Source: Nitrospira sp.
GTDB taxonomy: Bacteria > Nitrospirota > Nitrospiria > Nitrospirales > Nitrospiraceae
DNA length: 7,330 nucleotides
NCBI GenBank assembly: GCA_030456405.1
Contig: JAKDNQ010000103.1
Coordinates: forward strand, 1 to 7,330
Reading direction: 5' to 3'
This document shows positions 1-5,547 of this stretch, in pieces (the stretch's first letter is position 1; every line of letters begins with the position of its first letter). The translations under genes and the position numbers were made by a program. The notes under the pieces were generated by a model. It made no database searches. It was not told where the DNA came from and was given only the letters and a program-made list of their open reading frames with translations.

Positions 1-79
1 CGAGCAGCAAGGCTGCGCCGATTCCCAGATAGACCGGGATCAGCCCGGCCACAGCTCCTAACCCGATCAGATTGAACAT
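1..79 (-). CDS. N-terminal fragment of an unidentified membrane protein (runs off the left edge)
   Basis: Reading the minus strand from the ATG at 79 gives 26 uninterrupted codons, beginning MFNLIGLGAVAGLIPVYLGI and continuing GAALLL to the window edge. The stretch is almost entirely hydrophobic with small residues, which fits a first transmembrane helix or an uncleaved signal anchor. An AAGG ribosome site lies 7 bases before the ATG (minus strand AAGGCCCTTCCATG), which supports this start. It is oriented the same way as the upstream lipoprotein fragment and the receptor operon, but more than 200 bases separate it from them, so it probably has its own promoter. I do not recognise the family, and the visible part is too short to assign a function. 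It could be chance, but the combination of ribosome site and membrane-like composition makes a real gene likely. Confidence 0.5.
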   Translation of the reverse strand, partial: MFNLIGLGAVAGLIPVYLGIGAALLL

Positions 80-315
80 GGAAGGGCCTTAGCAGAAGGG
101 CTTTGGTGAAACACACTCATGTTGCCGGCATCGTTCACAGTAATATACAGACAATATCCGCCGTACGAGTTCAATTATTTGCGGGACACAAACTATCGGA
201 AGGGAGCTGCCTACTCCCAGAGTACGATTCCGATTGGAAGCCCCAGCCGACCATGCGCCGGAGCATGGCCAGCCAGTCACCCTGGTGCTCATGAAACAGT
301 CGTAGAGATAAAAGA
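80..315. other. Region without a supported gene between the lipoprotein fragment and the left-edge membrane protein
   Basis: No open frame here has a convincing start, ribosome site or recognisable motif. Three things are visible. A near-consensus -10 box, TATATT on the minus strand (142-147), lies about 60 bases before the ATG at 79 but has no good -35 partner. A 6-bp inverted repeat, CCATGC/GCATGG, occupies 251-268. A minus-strand frame over roughly 171-310 reads LSLRLFHEHQGDWLAMLRRM, which looks protein-like but lacks a start of its own and matches no family I recognise. It sits directly downstream of the point where the plug-like lipoprotein frame stops, so the region may hold decayed coding sequence. 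Confidence 0.4.
142..147 (-). promoter_or_regulatory. Possible -10 box for the left-edge membrane protein
   Basis: The minus strand reads TATATT (5 of 6 to TATAAT), preceded directly by TG, about 62 bases before the ATG at 79. No sequence close to TTGACA occurs at 16-18 bases upstream; the nearest is TTGAAC with a spacer of 21. Weak candidate, listed because it is the best promoter-like element in this gap. Confidence 0.2.
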
Positions 316-636
316 TTATCGGCCGCCACCCTGGACACCGCTGACATTGCGGAGCGCATCGCCGACACGCATCGCTTTCTGATCGTCGATGACCGGGCGG
401 GTGATGCCTTGAACGGAGGAAGGGATGTCTTTGATGGGTGTTTCGGGCTGTAAGGACGCCGACGTCGCACAAGTGGCCGCGTAGCTGCGGTCATGAGATG
501 AGGTCTCACATACTTGGTGTATGGGTTGTTCGGCCGGCGTCACTGTCCTCTCTGAAACACTGCTGGCACAACCAGTCAGCATGCCTATAGCAAGCATTAG
601 GAAAAACGAGGTCAGATTAATGTGGCGATGGTCCAT
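316..636 (-). pseudogene. Small predicted lipoprotein ending in a truncated TonB-receptor plug; probable receptor remnant
   Basis: The 106-residue frame starts MDHRHINLTSFFLMLAIGML and has a lipobox LTGC with Cys23, so the N-terminus resembles a lipoprotein signal. Residues 24-67 are Ser/Thr-rich and unstructured-looking. From about residue 68 the sequence becomes a TonB-dependent receptor plug start: PIKDIPSSVQGITRPVIDDQ, then DALRNVSGVQ, and it stops six residues later after GGGR. The same segment in the intact receptor upstream reads PIIQVPQSVGVVTQRVIEDQ followed by QALRNVSGVQ. A functional receptor needs the rest of the plug and a 22-strand barrel, and none follows in any frame, so I call this a truncated remnant. 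The ribosome site before ATG 636 is weak. Alternatively it is a genuine short lipoprotein that has captured a plug segment; the candidate promoter at 689-717 leaves that open. Confidence 0.5.
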
Positions 637-688
637 TACGAGCTCGGTAGATCAGTGAATACCATTTGTTGAGTTTCAGAGTTTTTGT

Positions 689-717
689 ATTTTCGCAGCC
701 TCCCAGTTGACAGTCAA
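689..717 (-). promoter_or_regulatory. Candidate sigma70 promoter for the plug-containing lipoprotein frame
   Basis: On the minus strand TTGACT (717-712, 5 of 6 to the -35 consensus) is followed after exactly 17 bases by GAAAAT (694-689, 4 of 6 to the -10). The start codon at 636 is about 50 bases further on. The -35 lies inside a perfect 11-bp palindrome, TTGACAGTCAA (707-717), which could be an operator. The match is good by eye but unproven. Confidence 0.4.
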
Positions 718-777
718 TCGGTGTACATCCCATTGTCATTCCCAGGGTGGAAAAATTGCACCAGGTACGATCTCGTT

Positions 778-799
778 AAAACAATTCAGTGATGAATTG
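778..799 (-). terminator. Weak intrinsic-terminator-like hairpin downstream of the PepSY operon
   Basis: On the minus strand CAATTCA, a 4-base loop, and TGAATTG form a perfect 7-bp stem that is followed at once by TTTT. It lies about 80 bases after the stop of the 59-aa membrane-protein gene. The stem is AT-rich and the T run is short, so termination would be weak; it fits an operon end by position. Confidence 0.35.
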
Positions 800-876
800 G
801 AAAGACACACGTTGTAGCCTGATTGAAGAGTCTGCAGAAGTTCAGCGCAAAATCATCCTCCTAAACATGAAGCCGG

Positions 877-1056
877 CTACCGGCGTATGCGCGTCATATA
901 CCAACCGACAGCCACGACCGGTGCGGCGAGCCCGATCCAGGACAGGATATCCCAAATTCCATCGCCAAGAAGAGCGGTGATCAGGCCACTCGCACTGAGC
1001 ACAGCAAGCACGATGGGCATGCCCCAGACTTGGCGGGACGACAGAGAAAGACTCAT
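877..1056 (-). CDS. 59-aa two-helix inner-membrane protein, partner of the PepSY protein
   Basis: The frame begins MSLSLSSRQVWGMPIVLAVL and ends in YMTRIRR, with two hydrophobic segments at about residues 12-30 and 38-54 separated by the short hydrophilic turn GDGIWD. Its ATG at 1056 overlaps the TGA of the PepSY gene in an ATGA arrangement. With no clear ribosome site of its own, this points to translational coupling. The positively charged tail (RIRR) suggests a cytoplasmic C-terminus. Small two-helix proteins of this kind are, from memory, common beside PepSY/TonB-receptor genes in Gram-negative bacteria, but I know no assigned biochemical function. By position it is probably a small subunit or stabiliser of the PepSY protein in the inner membrane. 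The gene is easily missed because of its size; reading frame, overlap and composition make it quite secure. Confidence 0.8.
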   Translation of the reverse strand: MSLSLSSRQVWGMPIVLAVLSASGLITALLGDGIWDILSWIGLAAPVVAVGWYMTRIRR

Positions 1057-2219
1057 CTTCGTGTCGCGCTCTGCGCTACGGATAGCAGAACCTCGTTGGT
1101 GGGCTCGGCTTCAGCCATGAATTGATCCATGGAGGTATGCCGCTTCTTCCACCACAGGTAGAGGCCGCTCACCAGCACAACGATCGTGATCACACCAAGC
1201 AAGCCCCAGATGATCTTGAACGGCGTCCCACCATAGTCGCCGAAGTGGAGAGGTTGAGAGAGTACGAGAGCGGTCAGATACCATGGCAACGAGCGTGCAT
1301 CCGTCAATTGCGCCGTCTCCGCATCAATGAGCAGCGGCGTCAGAAGTCGGGCGGTCAACGGGGTTTGCCCTCGCATGAACACCATAAAGTGATGAGGACT
1401 GGCGAAGAGCGTGCCAGGGAAGGCCACGAAGCGGACCACCATATCCGGCGCCGCCGCTTCGGCAGTCTTGATCACGGCATCCATCGGTTGCAGCACGTTC
1501 GGGGTCGGTTTGCCTGTCCAGGGCGCGATCATCCCCGCCACCTCCGTCTCCTGCCAATAGGCGAACAGAGGCCGGTCCAATGTGTTGATGACACCAGTTA
1601 CGCCGACGACCAGAGCCCAGAGCACTGTCACGATGCCGAGGAGGTTATGCAGGTCCAACCAGGTCAGTCGCCCGCTCCCTCTTTGACGGATCGTGCCGAA
1701 TGCCAGTCTCCGCATGAAGGGTCCGTACACCACGACGCCTGAGACGACGGAAGCAACGAACAGCAATCCCATGGCCCCAAGAAATAAGGTTCCCGGCAGG
1801 CCTGCGAAGAGTTCGGTGTGGAGTTTGAAGAAGAAATTTGTGACGCCCTCATTGGCAGGTGGAGCATGGAGGAATGCCCCGGTACGGGAATCGTACATAA
1901 AAATCCCGGTGTTCTCGACTGAGGTCAATGTGGCAGCGAGTGAGACGAACCATGCCGGATGCTGGTCATCCAAAGTGAGGAACTGCACGTGATCCTTCGG
2001 CAGCCGTGCCTGCGCATCGTCGACCATGGCTTGCAGGTTGACCGGCACCGTGGTCGTCGCGGCTTCGGGAGGCTCGATGGCTTCCCCTAACAAGACGGCA
2101 AGCTCGTCACGAAAGACGAGCGGCAAACCGGTTACGCACAATAGAAGTAGAAAGATGGTACAAATCAAACTCGTCCATTTGTGAATGAGGTACCAATTTT
2201 TGAGCTTACCGACCGTCAT
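1053..2219 (-). CDS. PepSY-associated transmembrane protein (PiuB-like), iron-uptake operon
   Basis: The 388-residue protein has four transmembrane segments at about 15-36, 142-165, 193-214 and 335-357, the usual layout and length for PepSY_TM proteins of iron-uptake loci. Residues 37-130 form a periplasmic PepSY-like loop. Histidines sit in family-like places at or near membrane edges: H13 (YLIHKW), H134 (KLHTELF), H191 (DLHNLLG), H276-H277 (SPHHF) and H325 (PLHFGDYGG). Such histidines could bind heme or metal, and some relatives (FoxB, FpvG) act in reduction of imported ferric siderophores; that role here is inference. A GAGGG ribosome site lies 6 bases before ATG 2219, and the gene starts only 17 bases after the receptor stop, so the two are surely co-transcribed. 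It ends overlapping the 59-aa gene. Alternative naming would be iron-regulated membrane protein. Confidence 0.9.
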   Translation of the reverse strand: MTVGKLKNWYLIHKWTSLICTIFLLLLCVTGLPLVFRDELAVLLGEAIEPPEAATTTVPVNLQAMVDDAQARLPKDHVQFLTLDDQHPAWFVSLAATLTSVENTGIFMYDSRTGAFLHAPPANEGVTNFFFKLHTELFAGLPGTLFLGAMGLLFVASVVSGVVVYGPFMRRLAFGTIRQRGSGRLTWLDLHNLLGIVTVLWALVVGVTGVINTLDRPLFAYWQETEVAGMIAPWTGKPTPNVLQPMDAVIKTAEAAAPDMVVRFVAFPGTLFASPHHFMVFMRGQTPLTARLLTPLLIDAETAQLTDARSLPWYLTALVLSQPLHFGDYGGTPFKIIWGLLGVITIVVLVSGLYLWWKKRHTSMDQFMAEAEPTNEVLLSVAQSATRR

Positions 2220-2236
2220 ACAGTGCCCTCGTCGAT

Positions 2237-4657
2237 TCAGAAAAATTCCAGCTTCACGGAACCGAAGACACTCAACGGCGCGCCGGGAAGTCCTGCTACG
2301 CTCCGATTACCAAATCCCCCGTAGAAGTATTCTTGATTCAAAAGATTTATGAAGTTCAATTGCGCAATCAGATTCGTACGGGAGAAGATTTCCTGCTTGC
2401 GATAGTACAGGGCCGCATCGGTGCGGACATAGCCGGGGAGCTCGAATGAATTATTGATGTCTCCGGCCCGTTCGCCGACAGCAAACAGCCCGCCGCCGAC
2501 ACCGAATCCTGTGAAGAGCCCTTCTTGAAAATCATAGGTGCTCCAGAGACTGCCTGTATGCCTGGCGATCAACGGCAATCGGTTTCCGACTGGGATCGTG
2601 GTGTCGGCCGTGACGCGGGCATCTGTGTACGCATAGGTCGCAATGACCCTCCAGCCTGGCATTAACTGCGCGGTCATGTCGAACTCGACGCCTTGGCTTC
2701 GCTGGGCACCCGTCTGCACGAAAAAGAAAGGATTGTTGGGGTCCAATGCGAGGGCGTCCTCCTTCAAGATCCGGTAGATGGCCAAGGTCGAGGTGAGACG
2801 GCCCGGCACAATGTCGGTTTTGATCCCGGCTTCGTATTGTGTCGCGGTCGTAGGCTTAAAGATGTTACTCGCCGCAGTGAAGGGATTGAAGACCGGCTGA
2901 AAGGAGCGGGTCACGTTGCTATACAGGGCCACTTGAGGAATCGGCTGGTAGCTCACGCCGATGCGTGGACTGAAGGCGAAATCCTCCGTTTTCGTCACTA
3001 CGTTCGACACGTTGGTATTCTGATGGAAATAGTCGCCGCGCGCACCGAACAGGACGTGGAGTTTGTCGAACAGCGCGATCTCGTCCTGAATATAGCCGGC
3101 GACGGAATTGGCGAACACCCGCGATGCGAGAGTCAGCGTAACATCGGGCACCGGGGCTTGATTGTACAGGGGATTAAAAATGTCGATGGATGGGAACGGC
3201 GCAAAGGCAAAATCCAACGATGTGGATTGCCGGCCGATCTCGACACCGGTCAGAAGCTTATGTTGGAGAAACCCGGTCGAGACCTTGCCGATTAGGTCGT
3301 TGCGCCAATAATAGCTCGATGAGTCCGGCCGCAGAAGAAAGAAATTACGAGTCAATGTTCGATTGTCGGGCAGAACCGTATCTGAGAAGGCGACCCGGCC
3401 GAGGACGGTCGTCTCGTCGGCTCGGAAGCGACTCTCGACCCGCCAACTGTCGCTGAACCGATGCGCCACCGTGAGGCTGACTCGACCTTCCTCGGTATGT
3501 GACAAATTGAACGGTTCGCCCAGGAATCGGCTTCTGGGCAATGGCGCGACGTCGGCCCAGATCGCGGGAAAACCGTTGTCGAACGTTTGCCGGTGATGAA
3601 GATATTCGCTTTCGACGGTAATAGTCGTATTGCTGCCGGCAAGCCACGTGAAGACGGGCGCAATGAAATAGCGTTGACCGTTCACAAAATCGCGGAAGCT
3701 TTCTCTGTTCTCATAGGCCCCATTAATGCGATACAGGAATTTTCCATCCTTATCGAGCGGCCCCGTGGAATCGATCATGGTCCGGTAATAGTTGTAACTC
3801 CCAACAATCTGTTGAATGGAGTGATAGCGCTCCGCCTGCGGCTGTTTCGTCAGTATATTGATAATGCCGCCCGGTTCGCCTCGACCGTAGAGGACCGAGG
3901 CTGGTCCTTTGAGCACTTCGAGGCGTTGAATATTTGCGATGTCGCGAAAGGTCGAGGCCTGTTCTCCATTCTCATTTCGGAGATAGTTCTTGAAATAGCT
4001 GCACGGGAATCCTCGACAGAACGCCACATCCGTCGCCAACTCCCCCGAGTCGGATTGACCGAACTGCACCCCACTCACATTCCGGAGGGCCTGCTGCAAT
4101 CGAACGGCGCGCTGATCCTCGATCACTCGCTGCGTCACCACTCCGACCGACTGCGGCACTTGAATAATCGGCGTGTCGGTCCTGGTCGCCGTGCTGGCTT
4201 CCTCGGCCACATAGGAAGTCGTATCGTTGTTGCGCTGACGCACATCCTTCACTAAGATCTCCGGCACCTTTATCGGCTTCGATTTAGCCCCTTCCGCCAC
4301 AATCGCCGCTCCGCCGACTGCGGCCCCGGCCGGAAGCGCAGATTGCAGCGTCACTGTCTTGGCGTCGGTAAATGTAAACTGCAACCCTGTTCCTTCCAAT
4401 AACTGGCGAGTGGCTTCCTGCGGGGTCATCGTTCCGGTGACGCCTGCGGTTGTGCGTCCACTCGCCAGTTCCGAGGCATAGAGTAGTTGTAACTGAGTCT
4501 GCTCGGCCAACGCCGTCAGTGCCGACGATAGTTCTTGCGGAGGAATGTTCACCGTCACCATCTCGGTTTGCGCAAAGGCTGATCTCGCCGACGCCATCGC
4601 CATCGTCGTCAGCAGCGCAAAAATCCCGATCCCGATTCCTACTTCACGCCATCTCAT
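2237..4657 (-). CDS. TonB-dependent siderophore receptor with N-terminal STN signalling domain
   Basis: The 806-residue outer-membrane protein carries, in order, a signal peptide (1-29, cleavage likely at AFA|QT), an STN domain (about 33-105), a linker with a possible TonB box (PEILVKD, 132-138), a plug (about 163-271, with LEVLKGPASVLYGRGEPGG) and a beta-barrel ending in phenylalanine (LEFF), as usual for proteins inserted by Bam. Length and motifs fit the FpvA/FoxA/FecA-like siderophore receptors. It would import a ferric chelate using TonB energy; the ligand cannot be told. An STN domain normally signals through a FecR-type anti-sigma factor, yet no fecI/fecR is in the window. Oddly, the plug has a cysteine pair, C214 and C219 (FCRGFPCSYF), where family members usually have IRGF without cysteines. 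A ribosome site AAGGGAA lies 6 bases before ATG 4657. It is first in the operon with the PepSY protein. Confidence 0.96.
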   Translation of the reverse strand: MRWREVGIGIGIFALLTTMAMASARSAFAQTEMVTVNIPPQELSSALTALAEQTQLQLLYASELASGRTTAGVTGTMTPQEATRQLLEGTGLQFTFTDAKTVTLQSALPAGAAVGGAAIVAEGAKSKPIKVPEILVKDVRQRNNDTTSYVAEEASTATRTDTPIIQVPQSVGVVTQRVIEDQRAVRLQQALRNVSGVQFGQSDSGELATDVAFCRGFPCSYFKNYLRNENGEQASTFRDIANIQRLEVLKGPASVLYGRGEPGGIINILTKQPQAERYHSIQQIVGSYNYYRTMIDSTGPLDKDGKFLYRINGAYENRESFRDFVNGQRYFIAPVFTWLAGSNTTITVESEYLHHRQTFDNGFPAIWADVAPLPRSRFLGEPFNLSHTEEGRVSLTVAHRFSDSWRVESRFRADETTVLGRVAFSDTVLPDNRTLTRNFFLLRPDSSSYYWRNDLIGKVSTGFLQHKLLTGVEIGRQSTSLDFAFAPFPSIDIFNPLYNQAPVPDVTLTLASRVFANSVAGYIQDEIALFDKLHVLFGARGDYFHQNTNVSNVVTKTEDFAFSPRIGVSYQPIPQVALYSNVTRSFQPVFNPFTAASNIFKPTTATQYEAGIKTDIVPGRLTSTLAIYRILKEDALALDPNNPFFFVQTGAQRSQGVEFDMTAQLMPGWRVIATYAYTDARVTADTTIPVGNRLPLIARHTGSLWSTYDFQEGLFTGFGVGGGLFAVGERAGDINNSFELPGYVRTDAALYYRKQEIFSRTNLIAQLNFINLLNQEYFYGGFGNRSVAGLPGAPLSVFGSVKLEFF

Positions 4658-4699
4658 GTCGAGTTCCCTTTCTTTCCCACGGTTGGAGTCTCAAACAAT

Positions 4700-4733
4700 A
4701 GAGCCCACTGCTGCATGCGCAGCGGTGGGCTCT
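4700..4733 (-). terminator. Strong hairpin between the Com-like gene and the receptor; terminator or leader attenuator
   Basis: Two 15-base arms (4700-4714 and 4719-4733) pair with a single non-Watson-Crick position and a 4-base loop. The lower stem is GC-rich (AGAGCCCAC/GTGGGCTCT). On the minus strand the stem is followed by the T-rich ATTGTTTGAG, so it can work as an intrinsic terminator for the Com-like gene that stops 54 bases upstream. It ends only 42 bases before the receptor ATG, so it would be in the leader of any transcript starting upstream. On the + strand no T run follows, so I favour minus-strand function. Confidence 0.6.
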
Positions 4734-4787
4734 GGACTCACGATCCGTTGGCCTCGACGTGACGGCGTCTATTTGAGTGGATGGAAC

Positions 4788-5000
4788 CTACCGACGGTGA
4801 CCTTCATTCAAGTCAGGCGGCGTTCCACGGATGGCCGAATGGTGCATCATGACGAGGCGTCCGCAGCGGGCGCACTTGATGACGAGCTTGTCGCCCTGCC
4901 AGCGGGCGATCAGCTTCCCGCAGTGACAGCGAACGTCGCTTACGGACGGCGCCGGTGTGTCCCGTTCATTCATCACAGCGTCCGTACGTTCCTGCTCCAT
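4788..5000 (-). CDS. Com-like small zinc-finger protein
   Basis: From ATG 5000 the protein has 70 residues. The core (residues 23-50) reads VRCHCGKLIARWQGDKLVIK then CARCGRL, giving zinc-ligand cysteines C25, C27, C43 and C46 (CxC-x15-CxxC). This fits the Com family of small zinc-finger proteins (named for phage Mu Com, which binds the mom mRNA and activates its translation); the first knuckle is CxC, unlike the CxxC of Mu. It would be a nucleic-acid-binding regulator; its target is unknown. I chose ATG 5000 because GAGGCGG lies 8 bases before it. A GTG at 5045 and an ATG at 4973 are possible but lack such a site. It lies directly upstream of the receptor in the same direction, separated by a hairpin. 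No phage genes or mom-like gene are visible, so it is not obviously part of a prophage. Confidence 0.7.
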   Translation of the reverse strand: MEQERTDAVMNERDTPAPSVSDVRCHCGKLIARWQGDKLVIKCARCGRLVMMHHSAIRGTPPDLNEGHRR

Positions 5001-5240
5001 TCGCGAAACCGCCTCGCGGATGACTATCGGTCCCTGCCTGTCCACGGTTCATATGACGCATGGATGAGCACAAACCTGACGTGTGAAAGAGAAAATACGC
5101 AGGCCACTGATGTCAGATGCTGGTCGTCGACCACATCGTGGTCGCTTGGTAGATCGCCCCGACGCAAAGTGGGTCACACCGGTATCAAGGAGGCGAGAAG
5201 GCGCTCAGCCAATGGCGGATCGATCCTTGCCGCGTTTCGC
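5001..5240. other. Divergent intergenic region between the Com-like gene and the toxin-antitoxin pair
   Basis: No supported gene lies here on either strand. The region must hold the promoter of the minus-strand Com-like gene, but I find no clear -35/-10 pair for it. Two palindromes are present: CTGATGTCAG (a 4-bp arm pair around TG, 5107-5116) and the perfect 7-bp hairpin CGACCAC-ATC-GTGGTCG (5128-5144). Either may be a regulator site, or they may be chance. Confidence 0.4.
5128..5144. repeat. Perfect 7-bp inverted repeat with 3-base spacer
   Basis: CGACCAC and GTGGTCG flank ATC in the divergent spacer, about 130 bases upstream of the Com-like start codon and about 100 bases upstream of the toxin-antitoxin -35 box. 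No T run follows on either strand, so a terminator is unlikely; a protein-binding site is possible but unsupported. Confidence 0.35.
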
Positions 5241-5281
5241 TTGACATGACCACTATAGATGACTATATAAGATCAGTCATG
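5241..5281 (+). promoter_or_regulatory. Sigma70 promoter with overlapping inverted repeat for the toxin-antitoxin operon
   Basis: A perfect -35 box TTGACA (5241-5246) is followed after exactly 17 bases by TATATA (5264-5269, 4 of 6). The antitoxin start is about 50 bases further on. The arms CATGAC (5245-5250) and GTCATG (5276-5281) form an inverted repeat centred on the -10 region, and a third ATGAC copy occurs at 5259-5263. This fits autorepression by the antitoxin or antitoxin-toxin complex, as is known for Phd/YefM modules; the operator assignment is inference. Confidence 0.65.
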
Positions 5282-5303
5282 AGAGAATCACCCAACACAG
5301 AGC

Positions 5304-5322
5304 AAGGAGGCGTCGTCGAGTG
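5304..5322 (+). promoter_or_regulatory. Ribosome binding site that fixes a GTG start for the antitoxin
   Basis: AAGGAGG (5304-5310) lies 9 bases before GTG 5320. The next candidate, ATG 5329, would be 18 bases away, too far for normal initiation, so the GTG start is preferred. Confidence 0.75.
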
Positions 5323-5547
5323 AAAACCATGCCCGTGACGGATTTTAAAGCGCATGCGTTGAAAATATTGGGAGAAGTCGCTGAAACACGAGAACCTGTC
5401 GTCGTCACAAAACGAGGCAAACCGCTCGCCGAAATCGTGCCCTTTGCCGAAAAGCGCGCGGCGCCGGGCAGGTTAGCGAACGCCCTGGTCTTCGAGCGTG
5501 ATATTGTGTCGCCCCTCGGCGAAGACGAGTGGAATGTTTGCCGGTGA
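5320..5547 (+). CDS. Phd/YefM-family antitoxin of a type II toxin-antitoxin module
   Basis: The 75-residue protein starts MKTMPVTDFKAHALKILGEV and has the Phd/YefM fold signature in the first half, with VVVTKRGKPLAEIVPF at about residues 27-42 (the usual hydrophobic-xx-RGKP-A-hydrophobic pattern). The N-terminal half would dimerise and bind the operator DNA. The C-terminal part (about 50-75, with ERDIVSPLGEDEW) is typical of the toxin-neutralising tail in pairs with PIN-domain toxins. The start is GTG 5320, set by a strong ribosome site. Its TGA overlaps the toxin start in a GTGA arrangement, so antitoxin and toxin are translationally coupled with the antitoxin made first. A promoter with an overlapping inverted repeat lies upstream, consistent with autoregulation. 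Pairing of Phd-type antitoxins with PIN toxins rather than Doc is common. Confidence 0.9.
   Translation: MKTMPVTDFKAHALKILGEVAETREPVVVTKRGKPLAEIVPFAEKRAAPGRLANALVFERDIVSPLGEDEWNVCR

Larger units (their letters stand above)
637..876. other. Intergenic region between the PepSY operon and the lipoprotein fragment
   Basis: This 240-base gap contains no supported gene. It holds a weak terminator-like hairpin for the minus-strand operon (778-799) and a sigma70-like promoter for the minus-strand lipoprotein frame (689-717), listed separately. A 9-codon minus-strand minicistron (MFRRMILR) follows the 59-aa gene, but it is too short to support. Confidence 0.5.

Noticed and set aside
81..104. Near-direct repeat GAAGGGCCTT / GAAGGGCTTT
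   Set aside because: Ten bases with one mismatch, only two copies; likely chance, and the first copy includes the ribosome site of the left-edge gene.
251..268. CCATGC/GCATGG inverted repeat
   Set aside because: Six-base arms in a GC-rich context, no gene start nearby and no T run.
307..320. Fur-box-like inverted repeat GATAA-AAGA-TTATC
   Set aside because: Arms match, but the 4-base spacing does not fit the 7-1-7 Fur pattern, and it lies at the end of a frame more than 200 bases from the next start codon.
842..868. Minicistron MFRRMILR on the minus strand after the 59-aa gene
   Set aside because: Eight residues only, with no independent support; the AGGAGG inside it is not followed by a longer open frame.
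872..884. GCCGG-CTA-CCGGC inverted repeat over the stop codon of the 59-aa gene
   Set aside because: Loop of 3 bases, stem of 5 and no T run; not a convincing terminator.
1122..1742. Open + strand frame of 206 codons opposite the PepSY gene
   Set aside because: Composition is His/Arg/Gln-rich as expected for an antisense shadow of a membrane protein; the opposite strand has clear PepSY features.
3587..4255. Long + strand open frame of 222 codons opposite the receptor gene
   Set aside because: It is antisense to the conserved plug and early barrel of the receptor, has no recognisable motif, and such open antisense frames are common in GC-rich genes.
4545..5249. Open + strand frame of 234 codons across the receptor start, hairpin and Com-like gene
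   Set aside because: It runs antisense to two better-supported genes and through the hairpin, with no domain pattern or ribosome site.
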